From assembly GCA_948567375.1 (NCBI GenBank), contig OX419757.1, positions 51,026,001 to 51,090,000 of the forward strand: a stretch of DNA of 64,000 nt. Direction: 5' to 3'. Positions 33,481-43,560 of this stretch are shown in pieces. A model generated the notes under the pieces. The model worked only from the letters and a program-made list of their open reading frames with translations. It was not told the origin of the DNA and ran no database searches. Origin of the DNA: Lunularia cruciata. Its lineage: Eukaryota > Streptophyta > Marchantiopsida > Lunulariales > Lunulariaceae. Made by a program: the position numbers and the translations under genes. The number at the start of each line of letters is the position of its first letter. Positions within the stretch are counted from its first letter, which is position 1.

Positions 33481-34561
33481 GACACTTGTGAGCCCTGTGC
33501 CTATCGAGACGATTCAGGCACATGCTGGGGGCGATGGACCGAGTGGACATGGTATTCTTGGGACACATCCAGTAGCTACTAGGGAGAGTGGTCTACTTGG
33601 ATTACACCCTTGGTCCACATGGGATGCAGCCAGAGGACGTATGGAGCTTGCAGCCAGAGTGGAGGGAGTTTTTCACACAGAGGTTGGGACCTCTAGTGGT
33701 CGGGAGCATGACACCATTGCTCCCAAGGGCCCAGTGTAGCAGCCAGTCAGTACGTCTTCCACTCCTACTACAGTTACAGAGGATACTTGGGAGCCAGATC
33801 TTGGACCCAAGCTTACTGGAGAGGAAAGACGGAGGGTTTGGAGGTTCTTGAGTAGTCACACGAGTTGTTTTGCCTTAAGTATGAAGGATTTGGGTGCTCT
33901 GAAGGGACCTGGTATACGGATTGAGCTGACTAGCGACACACCTGTTTTCCGACGTCCTTATCGATATAGTGATATGGAGAGGACATTGATTCAGAGCCGG
34001 AGTAGTGACCTTTTTGAGGCTGGTTTGGTGGAGATTTCACATGGAGAGTATGCATCAACGACAGTGATGCCAGCCAAGAAGGATATGCATGGCAACTATA
34101 CAGATAGGCGGATGTGTGGAGATTACTGTCCTATCAACCGACAGACCAGGGCTGATCGGTATGCCATGCCTACACCGGAGGAGATTTTTGATGCGATTGG
34201 GCATGCAAAGGTCATCAGTACTTTGGATCTTCGAGCGGGATATCATCAGTTGCCGATCAGGGAGGAGGATAAGTCCAAGACAGCATTTTGGGCTATTGAT
34301 CCTCATGGCAAGGATGTGTTATATCAGTGGAGGTTCTTACCATTTGGGTTAAAGAACGCTCCTGCTGAGTTCCAGAGGGTCATGGATAGGATCCTAGCTG
34401 GATTGGATTTTGCTCGGTGCTATATTGATGACATTTTGGTTTATAGCACTACTGTGGAGGAGCATGAGCGACAGTTGTTGGAGGTGTTTGAGAGGTTGAG
34501 ATCTCATGGACTCAAACTACATCCTGGGAAGTGAAGGTTCTTCCACGAGCAGGTTGAGTAT

Positions 34562-36853
34562 TTGGGTCACACTATCTACCCCGGAGGACTTGGTGTCCAG
34601 CAGACCAAGGTGGAGGCTATTGCACGTATTCCTTGGCCTACGGATGTGAGTAGAGTGCGAGCATTCCTTGGGTTGGCGAACTTCTATCGCCGCTATGTTA
34701 GAGGATTTAGTGCCATTGCCAAGGCCTTGACAAAGCTGACCAAGCTTACACAAGAGTGGTGTTGGGGAGATGAGCAAGAGAGAGCTTTTGTAGAGCTCAA
34801 GGAGAGGTTGACATCTACTCCTATTTTGAGGAGACCGATCAGGGGACGACCATTTCAGGTTCACACTGATTGGAGTATGTTGGGGCTTGGAGCGGTGCTC
34901 ATCCAGCATGATGATGAGGAGAAGGAGTTTGTGGTGGCCTATGCTAGTCGCTCCAACAATTCAGCGGAGGCGAAGTATAGTTCATATGAGGGAGAGTGCT
35001 TGGCAGCAGTTTGGGCAGTAGCACATTTCCGATGTTACCTATTTGGTAACCCCTTCACTCTCATCACTGATCATCAGCCGCTGAAGTGGTTGATGGAGTC
35101 CGACAAGCTTTCAGGGAAGCTTGCACGATGGGCTCTGATTTTACAGGAGTATGATTTCACGGTTGTTCACAGACCTGGAGTGGTGAACCGTGATGCAGAT
35201 AGGTTGAGTAGAAACCCATGTCCCAGCCAGCAGGATCAGACCGGAGCACGTTGGCATGGTGAGACAGATGAGGAGATGGTGCCAGGTTGGCATGCATCGG
35301 CCTTTCTGTGTATATTTGCAGAGACTTTGGTGGTATCTCTCTCAGCGCATACAGGAGGAGTTATTGAGGTCACAGATCCAGAGAGTGAAGATATTGGTAC
35401 AGTTCAGCGAGACATTCATGATGATGTCTTAGTGATGGACTATCTTCGCACTGGTGTTGTGGGTGGCACAATTGGGGCCAAGGAGAGAGACCGTGTTCTT
35501 CAGCGAGCCAGACGGTTCAGATTGGAGGGTAGACACCTTTTGCGTGTATGGGAGGATGGTAGAGTGCGAGTAGTACCACTTCCATCACAGAGACCACAGT
35601 TGGTCCGTCATGCTCATGAGGAGCTAGGACATTTTGGAGTAAAGCGTACATATAGCTTACTTCAGAGTCATTATTGGTGGCGCGGTATGCAGACCGAGGT
35701 ACAGCTGTTTGTTGCCAGATGTATGGTTTGTGACCGAGTTAGAGCATCATTCAATGCTCCTACGCCACAATTACACCCATTACCTATCATGGGATTGGGT
35801 TACCGTTGGAGTTTGGACTTTGCCGGACCTTTACCGCTGACTGTGAGACATCATCGGTATGTTTTGGTGATGGTGGAGCACTTCTCCAAGTGGATTGAGT
35901 TGGTGGCACTTCCTGACAAGTCTAGTGAAGGGACTGCTTACTTGTTCCTGGATCGAGTTCTTAGTCATTTTGGTGCACCAGTTGAGGTTTTGACTGATCA
36001 GGGTACAGAGTTCTTGGGAGAGTTTCAGGTCTTGTGTGACAAGGCTTTGATTGATCATCGTACTACATCTCAAGATCACCCTGAGGCAGATGGCTTAGCA
36101 GAGAGAGTGGTTCAGACGGTGAAGAGAGGATTGCGAAAGTATGGTTTGCAGAGAGGCCACTTGGGAGATTGGGATCTCCAGTTACCTTGGTTGGCCATGG
36201 GCTATTGGTTCAGCCTGCAAGCCTCCTTAGCATCCTTCTCTCCATACTTCCTACTCTATGGACGAGATCCAGATTTACCTGCAGCCATTCGTCGAGATGC
36301 TACTATAGTTTTGGACTTGGATGACCCCAATGTATGGATGAGCGCATGTTCTCAACGGGCAGAGATCTTTCGGAGAGTGATGCCGATGGCCTTTGAGATC
36401 TTGGCGATTGCTCAGCATAGAGATACTTTACGCTATGCTACCATTCAAGGAGGAGGTTATAGACCCTCGATCCGTCGATTTCATCCAGGCGACTATGTAT
36501 ATCTACAGCAGACAGCACCGACGACACTTGATGTTTCTACAGGCCGCACTATCTTGAGAGTGCGTGAGGTTTTGCCATCTGGAGTCCTTGTGTTAGAAGG
36601 ACGTGATGGTGTTGTTTGGAAGGATCATGTGCGCAATTGTGCGCCATGCCACCTTCCAAACATTGATGGTACTATGGACCCAAGCTTGGCACTTGTACGT
36701 GCAGGCTTGAGGTGTATGTTATGTGGCTCTTCTGGTGGAGCTGCTACTATGTTAGTGTGTGATAGTTGTTCGAGAGGATGGCATATGGCATGTATGACTC
36801 CTCCCCTCACGGTGGTTCCTCAGGGACAGTGGTTATGTCCTAGATGTACTTGA
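34562..36853 (+). CDS. DM-B intact block: RT connection, RNase H, integrase, PHD finger
   Basis: A 763-codon frame without stops. RNase H has all acidic positions: FQVHTDWSMLGLGAVL, SSYEGECLAAVWAVAHF, LITDHQPLKW and NRDADRLSR. The integrase zinc site is HAHEELGHFGVKRTY with CMVC. The core shows SLDFAGP, LTDQGTEFLGEF and ADGLAERVVQTV, so D, D and E are all kept. A GPY/F-like segment (YVYLQQTAP, GVVWKDHVRN) follows, then a PHD finger. RT palm and YIDD lie upstream across one stop (34,534). The block is the C-terminal part of the polyprotein, not an independent gene; its own start is arbitrary. That it is open over 2.3 kb suggests recent activity compared with neighbours. Confidence 0.85.
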   Translation: MGHTIYPGGLGVQQTKVEAIARIPWPTDVSRVRAFLGLANFYRRYVRGFSAIAKALTKLTKLTQEWCWGDEQERAFVELKERLTSTPILRRPIRGRPFQVHTDWSMLGLGAVLIQHDDEEKEFVVAYASRSNNSAEAKYSSYEGECLAAVWAVAHFRCYLFGNPFTLITDHQPLKWLMESDKLSGKLARWALILQEYDFTVVHRPGVVNRDADRLSRNPCPSQQDQTGARWHGETDEEMVPGWHASAFLCIFAETLVVSLSAHTGGVIEVTDPESEDIGTVQRDIHDDVLVMDYLRTGVVGGTIGAKERDRVLQRARRFRLEGRHLLRVWEDGRVRVVPLPSQRPQLVRHAHEELGHFGVKRTYSLLQSHYWWRGMQTEVQLFVARCMVCDRVRASFNAPTPQLHPLPIMGLGYRWSLDFAGPLPLTVRHHRYVLVMVEHFSKWIELVALPDKSSEGTAYLFLDRVLSHFGAPVEVLTDQGTEFLGEFQVLCDKALIDHRTTSQDHPEADGLAERVVQTVKRGLRKYGLQRGHLGDWDLQLPWLAMGYWFSLQASLASFSPYFLLYGRDPDLPAAIRRDATIVLDLDDPNVWMSACSQRAEIFRRVMPMAFEILAIAQHRDTLRYATIQGGGYRPSIRRFHPGDYVYLQQTAPTTLDVSTGRTILRVREVLPSGVLVLEGRDGVVWKDHVRNCAPCHLPNIDGTMDPSLALVRAGLRCMLCGSSGGAATMLVCDSCSRGWHMACMTPPLTVVPQGQWLCPRCT
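36713..36853 (+). other. C-terminal PHD finger of DM integrase
   Basis: The last 47 codons spell the Cys4-His-Cys3 zinc pattern: CMLC, 11 residues, CDSC, SRGWHMAC, then a PPL-containing loop, and WLCPRCT before the stop. The GWHxxC and QWLCPxC spacing is that of a PHD finger, a histone H3-tail reader in other proteins. It takes the place where chromoviruses have a chromodomain, so a role in directing integration to chromatin is a fair inference. Copy A keeps a decayed version at 52,370-52,505 (CDSC changed to CNSY). Confidence 0.88.
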
Positions 36854-37022
36854 CCTATAGCTAGTTCATTCTTTATATGGTATAGATTGCAGACAAGCGA
36901 CTAACGATGGGGCTCCATAGCACCCGGCCTCCTGATCTTTGCCCATTAGAGGGTGTACCATATACTTAGAGTAGATGGCTATCTGGAGTTAGAGGGACCT
37001 AACCGCCAGCTAGGGGGGCGAT
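36854..37022 (+). other. DM-B 3' non-coding region with PPT
   Basis: 170 bp after the stop. It ends in CCAGCTAGGGGGGCGAT, a polypurine-tract-like sequence (37,011-37,021). A matching but decayed region is at 52,506-52,676 in copy A. A plus-strand primer here would place the LTR start at TGTGGCAC (37,023). Confidence 0.55.
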
Positions 37023-37127
37023 TGTGGCACTTTAGAGTCTATGTATGACTTATGTGTGAGTTGTGCTTTTATAGTGTATGATGTTGACAGCGATGTATGT
37101 TGTGTAGCGATGTATATACGCACGACA
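37023..37127 (+). repeat. DM-B tail segment (U3-like, 105 bp)
   Basis: Starts TGTGGCAC right after the PPT and ends CACGACA at the element edge. It contains TATATA at 37,113-37,118. The same segment is at 52,677-52,780 (copy A) and 53,193-53,297 (miniature derivative). It is too short for a complete LTR and does not occur at the 5' end. Only together with the head segment would it make a usual LTR (U3 + R-U5, ~1.5 kb). Confidence 0.65.
37113..37118 (+). promoter_or_regulatory. TATA box in DM tail segment
   Basis: TATATA lies 9 bp before the 3' end of the element. If tail and head were joined, transcription would start 15-25 bp inside the head segment. In DM-B it faces Y1 Gag and could drive readthrough. 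Confidence 0.45.
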
Positions 37128-38682
37128 AGATCTCAAGATCAATGTGGTGCAACTATGGGAGAAGAGAGAGGTGGATCAGAATGTAGAGAGAGGGCCTTGG
37201 AATTATCGAAACTATCCATATAGAGGAGGCCAACCAACCAACCAACAATTTCAATGATAGAAATTGTTTTGGTTGTAGAGGAAGAGGCCATATCCAAAGG
37301 AATTGGCCAAATTCCACTTACCATAAAGGGGTTATGAGGGAGCCAATAGAGGGAAAGAAGGAGGTAGTGAAACCCAAGTGGCTCCTAATCCAAACAAAGG
37401 TAAGGAGATAGCATCCATAGATGTCATGGACAGCAAGTATGAGAAGGGAGAGTGCTCAAACTCCAAGGGTCTTAATTTGGAGCTTTTGGGACAAGAGAAG
37501 AAGAGAGCTCATTTTGCAGAGGATGTTCACTCTTCTCAAGGATTTATCCCAAGCAAGGATACTCTTATGTCTACTAGGAGCACTTGCATCTCAACACCAT
37601 CAACAACAAAGACTCCAAGGAAGAAGTTGAGGATGGAGGATTTCTTGATTTCAAAGCAACAATGGAACTACAATGTGTTGGAGGATGTTGGTAGTCACAA
37701 GGCTAACATCATAGTGGACCAATTAATTGCTTTGAACCCTACCTTGAGAAAGAAGCTTAGAGGTGGTTTGAGTTCTACAAGGAGCAAGAGAAAGAAGAAA
37801 GCAAAAGCTCCAGTGTCAATGGGGGTGGTGGATGCCAAGCAAGCACCATGGGAGGCTTGTAAATATGCCTCCAAGATTGATGTGAGAGTGAATGGTCACA
37901 ACATCAAGGATGCATTGGTTGATTGGTTGAAGATCAGCAGTGAATGCCATGTCAAAAAGGTTGATGAAGAAGTTGGGCATGATACCCTCAAGACCTTCAA
38001 CCTTCGTGGTGAGCATGGCAAACAAGCAACAAGTTTGACCAATAGGGGTAATGGATAAAGTGGTAGTTTCAATTATGGGAGTTCAAAATCTCATGATTTT
38101 CCAAGTCTTGAAGGATTCAAGCTATGACTTACTTCTTGGGAGGCCATGGTTGAGAGCAGCATGCACAACTGATCGATGGCACAAAGGGTACTTGAGGATT
38201 GGGCCATCAAACCATAGAGTCATAGTTCTTGTGACTAACACCACCAACACTTCACATTCAGATACACCATCTTTTGATTATTGGGAATCAGATTCTGAAG
38301 AAGGAGCTTCATGTTTGGACACAAGCATGGAAGAGGAGACTTCTACGGAGGAGGATGAATCTGAATCTGATTCAGATGTGTATCCCTTGTGTGCTATGGA
38401 TTTTTCACCTAAGCTAGAGGTTTTGAAGGACCCAGATAAATCACCATTGACACTTGAGGAGGTAGAGAGAAGGTTATCTACCCTCAAGTATGGTCCAAAT
38501 GTTACCAAGGAGGAGAAGGTGAGATTTGAGGAGATTTTCCGCAAGTTCATCCATGTGTTTGCTTTTAGTTACAAGGATTTGAAGGAAGTCACCTTGGAAG
38601 AGCACAAGATAGAGGTGGAGTCACATGCAAGACCAATCCGCCAATAGCGACATTGCATTAGCCCACCAATATCTTTGATTGT
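37128..38682 (+). pseudogene. Y1 Gag C-terminus, spacer, protease, RT N-terminus
   Basis: Resumes Gag after DM-B. The zinc knuckle near 37,250 reads CFGCRGRGHIQRNW; the last Cys is Trp, as in Y2. A basic spacer (37,378-38,000; STTKTPRKKLRMEDFLIS) follows. The protease has lost its active site (Y2 reads VDGGSTMNLM, here a small deletion gives VDWLKISS), but YDLLLGRPWLRAA remains. An acidic linker (TSMEEETSTEEDESESDSD) leads to the RT start (VTLEEHKIEVESHARPIRQ). It is interrupted at 38,682 by CC1. Confidence 0.8.
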
Positions 38683-41600
38683 TGTGGTACCCACATTTTT
38701 TGTTTTTCTATGTTTATTAATGTTTAAGAGAAGAAGTAAGCATTGAAAGTCGAATTGCGTACAAAGAATGGACGGAAGTAACTTTGGAGGACATCTAAAG
38801 AAGACTACATCGGATCCGATGATGGAGGTACTCGGAAAAGGAGTATGACGGAAAAAGTCCAAAGAGCACCGTCTTTGGGTCAAAAGATGCAGAAGATATG
38901 AAGACCGTTTAACAACCTTGGTACGTGGGAAGAAATTACATTTCAAGAAACGGTGGAGGCAGAAGAAGCATGTCTTGACAGTGACCGGGATTTGCACACA
39001 GAAGAGAGAAAGTCAAAATTGAAATTGATTGAAGAATGATTGCAATTTGGGGCAATATAAGATTGCAATTGCGCAAGGACAAGTTGAATGTGCCAAGTAA
39101 ATTTCCAATCCCTTTGAGTAGTTGTCCTGTAGTAATCGTGTCCGGAAGCCCATTGAGAGTGAAATTTTCCAAAATCTCGAGGGAGTTAGAGTGTCTCGTC
39201 CAGGAGAAGGTATCATCTTCCAGCATTGTAGAACAAGAGAACAAATTATGGCAAAGAAGGTGGCCAATGTGCTGGTGGTGCGAGGTTTTGCAATCCGAAG
39301 ATTAGATGTAGTAGCTAGAATCAAAGTCTTGACTAGAATTTGTATTACTTTCTTAGCATGGAATTGGAATTTCAGTTTCCCAAGAGTGATGGCAGAAATA
39401 GCTGCCAGTAATTGTGAAGAGGGTCCCGAGATGGAAGGGAAGAAAGGCAATCTGGCTCGATGGACTGAGTTGGATTGGAGGTTAGTATTGGGGAAAGAAG
39501 CAGGAGAGCTGATGGGGATCACCTTCTATAGGAAGTGTGATGATGTAGAGGAGACGGCGGAGATTTGCAACTCATTTTTTGCTCCAAGAACAATGAATGG
39601 ATACAAGGTGGAGTCCTATCGAGATCCAATTCAAAGAAGCATTGTGGGGGCGATGATGGCCATGTTCAAGCCAGAACAAACCACCTATGTGAACATGCAG
39701 CAAGCCGTCTTCTTCCACCAAATGTTTGGAGGAGTTCCAATGAATTGAGCAAAGTGCTTCCACCATCAAACGAGGCAGATGGTGATTAATTGGCATATGG
39801 GCTCTCCACCTCATTATTTTGCACCATTTGTAGCACATTTCTACTTTGGGTTGAACCTGCTGACCAAAGAGGAGCATCATTGTATGGTATCTCACGTTCA
39901 TCCGGACTTACAACGGGAAGCAGACGAGGAAGAGTGCCAATATATGTTGCATCTGTGAGCCAATGATGAGTATTTCTTGAAGACCAGACAGTGGAAGGTC
40001 AAAGAAATCACCAATCCAAAGACGAGGAAATGCGGCAAACCCAAAGAAGCCAAGTCGCCTCCTACTCAAAGAAAGACTTGACGGCTGATTATGAAGAATA
40101 CGAAGATGGTGAGAGACACATCATCAGGATCAGAGTCTGAGAAAGAAACCGAGTTGCAAGAGGAGGAATCTAAAGAAGAGGAGCTCACCTTAAAAAGTGA
40201 GGAGTCCGAAAGTGATAGCAAGGGGGAGCTAGAAGTTTAGCAATTGGTGGCGGTCAGTGAAGACTGTCAGGTGATGGTGGTGAACAAGCCGAGGCCAGAG
40301 GAGAAGGGGGAGTATCCAACGGGACCGAGTTCAAGAGGCAAAGATGAAGAAAGTATCAAAACAATGTCTTTGAAGATACAAAGATCATGACTTTGGATGA
40401 AGGAGCCGATGACGAAGGTGAAGACTCAAGACGAAGATGGCGATGAAGAGGAAGAGAACTTTGGTGGGATATCGTATTTGACAAAGGTGGTCACACCATT
40501 GCTGGAGCTATTGAAGGATCATCGGAAGGTAATTCCCCAAGATCGTAGGAAGGGGATGAACAAATTGTAGGTGGTGTTGCATTTGATGAGTGAAGTGAAG
40601 GGGTTGAAGGAGCAACAAGTCCGAAGAAGTAAAGAAGTGGAAGAACTTCGGTAGGAGGAAGGTGTGACAAGGAAGACTCTTACCATGTTACAAGAAAGCT
40701 GCAATGTAAAAGAGAAAGAACTACAGAGGCAAGCCAGAGAATTAATGGAACAAGCAATGTGGCTGAGCAAGATGAAGGAGGAAGTGAGTGATGTGCGCAT
40801 CAAGAATGTCCATTTGAAGGCGATGACCATCGTAATGGAGCAAGAGTTGGATAGTTTGAAGAAGAGTGCAACGGCGAAGGATCAAGCATGGCAGAGAGAG
40901 TTAGCAGCCAAGCAAGAAGAAGAGGAACGATTACGAGAACTTGTCAGGAGCGCAGAAATAGAGAGCACGCAGTATGCAAAAGAGAAGAAGATGCTCGCTG
41001 CGGAGTACTAAGACGAGTTGAAGATGTATTGTGAGGAGTTGAAGGTCGAACGTTCTCAAGGATATACATTGGAATCAGTGGGAGAAGTTGCGGGGAAGTT
41101 GAGAGCACTTCTAAGCACAGAGGCTGAAGGGAGATTGGAAGAAGCCCGCCTACATGAGTTGAAGTTACTTGTGCAGGAAACTCGGAAGAGAAAAGCCAAG
41201 GATGTAGATATGAACACCTTGTTGATCCGATTGAGAGAGCGCATAGATCGGAAGATGTTAGAAGTAGAGAATAATGTTAGTCTTTGATTAGATTTAGTTA
41301 ATTCAAAGTTAGAGAAAATTCAGAATAGTGTGACAGCGGAGCAGAAACCCGATGTTGCAGAAATAGGAATTCAGGTGTCATCAGACTTGATAATTGGCAC
41401 ATTAGAGAAGAGTGGGTCAGGAGATAGAGAGTTAGATAAGTCACTCCTTAGTGCAATTGTAGTTCCTAGTGAAGAAGTAGCAGAAATAGTGAAGGATTTG
41501 ATAGTTGTAGATATACCCAAAGAAGGAGAAATAGTGGGAAGATCATCGGGTTTGGAAGCCAATGATGAGGTAGACATTGGATCGGTGTAAGTATCAATTT

Positions 41601-42388
41601 TGAGATAGGAAGAGGTAGATATGAAGAGATAGATTGTCAGTTTGGATCTGTAGGTAGGAAAAGATGTTAGGAAGCGGTGCATAGGTAGGAAGAGTTGCCA
41701 TTTGCTTCAGTATTTAAGGGAGCATTCACAGTCTTATGTTATTCAGTATTCATATTTCTGAAGATAGATAAAGTGAAGTGCTGTTCTCAGTGCTCGTCGC
41801 TTAAGCTTAATTCCGATTGTCAATTTTGTGTTTGTAGTTGTGAGTGTGTGGAGAATTCCAAAGAGCAAGTCAGTGTGTTTGTGGATGTTGGAATTTGCAG
41901 CCTTGATCTTCATTCTGTGTGTTTGATCCTGAGTGAAGTGCATCAGAGCAATGCCTTGACAGATCTGAGAAGAATTGTAGTGTTGGTAGTATTCTGCATT
42001 TGTGAGTGCAACACGATGTTGATGTGAAGCAATTTTGATCGAGGAAGTTGTGCCTTCAGTGGAGGGGTGGAACACAATTCTGAGGCAAAATTGTTCTTTG
42101 TAGTGAAGTGTCGTCTTTGGGAGAATCTAAATCATCACAATCAAGAGTTGTTTGTACAGAATTTGCTATGTTGTGATTATGTGTGTGTATTCGTGACAAA
42201 TTGTCAAGATTGTGAGCTTGTTACTCTCTTCTGGGTCTAGTTTCTACCTAAGAGATTAAAGAAGAAACCAAGAAGAACTGCAATTGTGACTTTTGATTTT
42301 GTATTTGGACATTTCTGAATAGTATCTCTGTGGGAACAAACTTTACTTACCCGATTACCGCAAAAGTGATATTTGTCGGGTTGTCATA
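38683..42388 (+). mobile_element. CC element copy 1, full length (3,706 bp)
   Basis: Begins TGTGGTACCCAC, ends GGGTTGTCATA, and splits the Y1 RT. The flanks ATTGT (38,678-38,682) and GTTAT (42,389-42,393) each differ by one transition from GTTGT, the sequence at the uninterrupted site in Y2 (~44,903), so the target duplication is 5 bp. No terminal direct repeats, no RT or integrase, no inverted repeats beyond TGTG/CACA. One long frame runs from ~39,120 to 41,590. Confidence 0.85.
39036..41590 (+). pseudogene. CC1 ORF: globular N-terminal domain plus long coiled coil
   Basis: A single frame joins 39,122-39,748, 40,664-41,011, 41,018-41,287 and 41,330-41,590. N-terminal part: FLAWNWNFSFPRVMAEIAA, ESYRDPIQRSIVGAMMAMF, YVNMQQAVFFHQMF. 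At 39,746 TGA replaces the Trp seen in CC2 (VNWAKC). TGA after HL at ~39,956 is shared by CC1 and CC2 and may be the true end of a first protein or a parallel CGA-to-TGA change. Then follow an acidic linker, a coiled coil (ELMEQAMWLSKMKEEVSD; KNVHLKAMTIVMEQELDSL) and the conserved C-terminal segment (RLHELKLLVQETRKRKAKD). About 850 codons in all. I do not recognise the domain. Confidence 0.55.
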
Positions 42389-42621
42389 GTTATGAAGGAA
42401 GAGATTGATAAGCTCAATGAGGCCGGATTTCTCTTTGAGGTAGAGAATTCAAAGTGGGTGTCTCCAATTGTCATTGTGAAGAAAAAGAATGGCAAGCTTC
42501 GGGTATGTATGGATTACAAGAAGCTCAATGTTGTTACCAAGAAGGACTACTACCCATTGCCATTCATTGATGAGATCTTGGAGGAGGTTGTAGGTCATGA
42601 GAGGTACAGTTTTGGAAGATA
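42389..42621 (+). pseudogene. Y1 RT continuation
   Basis: Reads KEEIDKLNEAGFLFEVENSK, SPIVIVKKKNGKLRVCMDYK and YYPLPFIDEILEEVVG, the fingers and start of the palm. At ~42,621 it jumps to a Gag leader (GATAGTGAGGGGTAAAG), the fusion point of Y1 and Y2. The 34 codons KLRV...EVVG present here are missing from Y2. Confidence 0.8.
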
Positions 42622-42633
42622 GTGAGGGGTAAA

Positions 42634-43560
42634 GATGGGAAAACTTCCAATTTTCTTTGGCAAGGATGGAGAATATGTGGAGGCCTTTGTGAGAGACTTC
42701 AAGAGAACTTGCATAGGAAGTAATGAGAGGAGGAAGAATGAGTGGGCCTCATTATTACCAGATTTCTTTGAAGATGCAGCACTTACATGGTATGAGTCAG
42801 AATACCAAAAGAGAGAGAGGAGAGATGGCCAAGAAGAGTCTTGGGAGACTTTGACTTCAACACTCATTGAGAACTTTCTTCCTAATGATAGTTATAAGAG
42901 ATTGATAAGTGAGGTTACCTTTCTCAAACAAGGAGATGGAGAGAAAGTGAGGGTCTATGTAGAAAGAATGGAAAATTTAGAGTCCAAATTTTGTATAGTG
43001 TTGAGGAAGGATGGGGATGATGTGGAGACTACTATGATTGGCATAGGAGCCATGCTCACCAAGAATTTTTTGGGAGGGTTGAGACCACAAATTAGAAGCA
43101 AGGTGAGATATGAGAAACCTTCTTCCAAGGTTGAAGCTATCAAGATTGCAATTTGTATGGATGAGAGTTTGGAAGAGGATGAGAGTGATTTGGTGGTGAA
43201 GGAGGTTGTGCATCCTCCTCAAGGCTACAAGTATGGTGGAACTTCTGATACTTTGGTGGTAAGGGTTGCACCACAAGTAGTAGTTGCTCTAATTCCTGCA
43301 CCTCCACCAAAGGATCCACTTCAAACCATCATAGAACAACTTGCGGATCTCAAGATCAATGTGGTGCAACTATGGGAGACGAGAGAGGTAGATCAGAATG
43401 TAGAGAGAGGGCCTAAGAGTACTGGAAACTATCCATATAGAGGAGGCTAACCAACCAACCAACAATTTCAATGATATAAATTATTTTGGTTGTGGAGGAA
43501 GAGGCCATATCCAAAGGAATTGGCCAAATTCCACTTACCATGGAGGAATGGGTATGAGGG
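42634..43560 (+). pseudogene. Y2 Gag
   Basis: ATG 42,634 opens GKLPIFFGKDGEYVEAFVRD, and the frame stays open for 271 codons to 43,450 (NYPYRGG then TAA). Capsid motifs include ASLLPDFFEDAALTWYES and LIENFLPNDSYKRLISEV. After the stop the same protein would continue to the zinc knuckle at ~43,480-43,530 (FGCGGRGHIQRNW, with Tyr for the first Cys and Trp for the last). The Gag frame is thus largely intact except for its nucleocapsid end. It functions as capsid precursor in related elements. Confidence 0.75.

Larger units (their letters stand above)
29685..36853 (+). pseudogene. DM-B polyprotein Gag-PR-MTase-RT-RH-IN-PHD (interrupted)
   Basis: The ATG at 29,685 is the first ATG of the frame; conserved sequence (FFGDSRG...) continues upstream. 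A 1-bp loss near 29,813 shifts it into the frame used to the end. In-frame stops lie at 30,848, 31,017, 31,139, 31,283, 31,893, 32,768, 33,386, 33,737 and 34,534. Most are explained by C-to-T or G-to-A change; copy A has a sense codon at several. Gag: AYTRMRRLISFTQGVTEAQA and two knuckles, CWTCGGPHHRREC and CEHCHRFGHTSD (last Cys after a stop). Protease: LLDSGAQPLML (DSG at 31,772-31,780) and YDVLVGGAVLYPMG. RT: CYIDDILVYS. From 34,562 to 36,853 a 763-codon block is uninterrupted. Confidence 0.9.
27787..37127 (+). mobile_element. DM element copy B: Ty3/gypsy retrotransposon encoding a DNA methyltransferase and PHD finger
   Basis: This is 9,341 bp from TGTCACG to CACGACA, flanked by AGAT on both sides (27,783-27,786 and 37,128-37,131). 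The empty site is seen in Y2 (CTTGCGGATCTCAAG, 43,347-43,361). Order: head segment (27,787-~29,172), PBS, Gag-PR-MTase-RT-RH-IN-PHD in one frame (29,685-36,853), a 3' non-coding part, the PPT-like TAGGGGGGCGA, and a 105-bp tail with a TATA box. There are no terminal direct repeats. It is CpG-rich compared with DM-A and is the youngest DM copy here, yet it has about ten in-frame stops and one frameshift. Confidence 0.9.

Noticed and set aside
39013-39522. Minus-strand 169-codon frame
   Set aside because: Antisense to the conserved N-terminal domain of the CC1 ORF.
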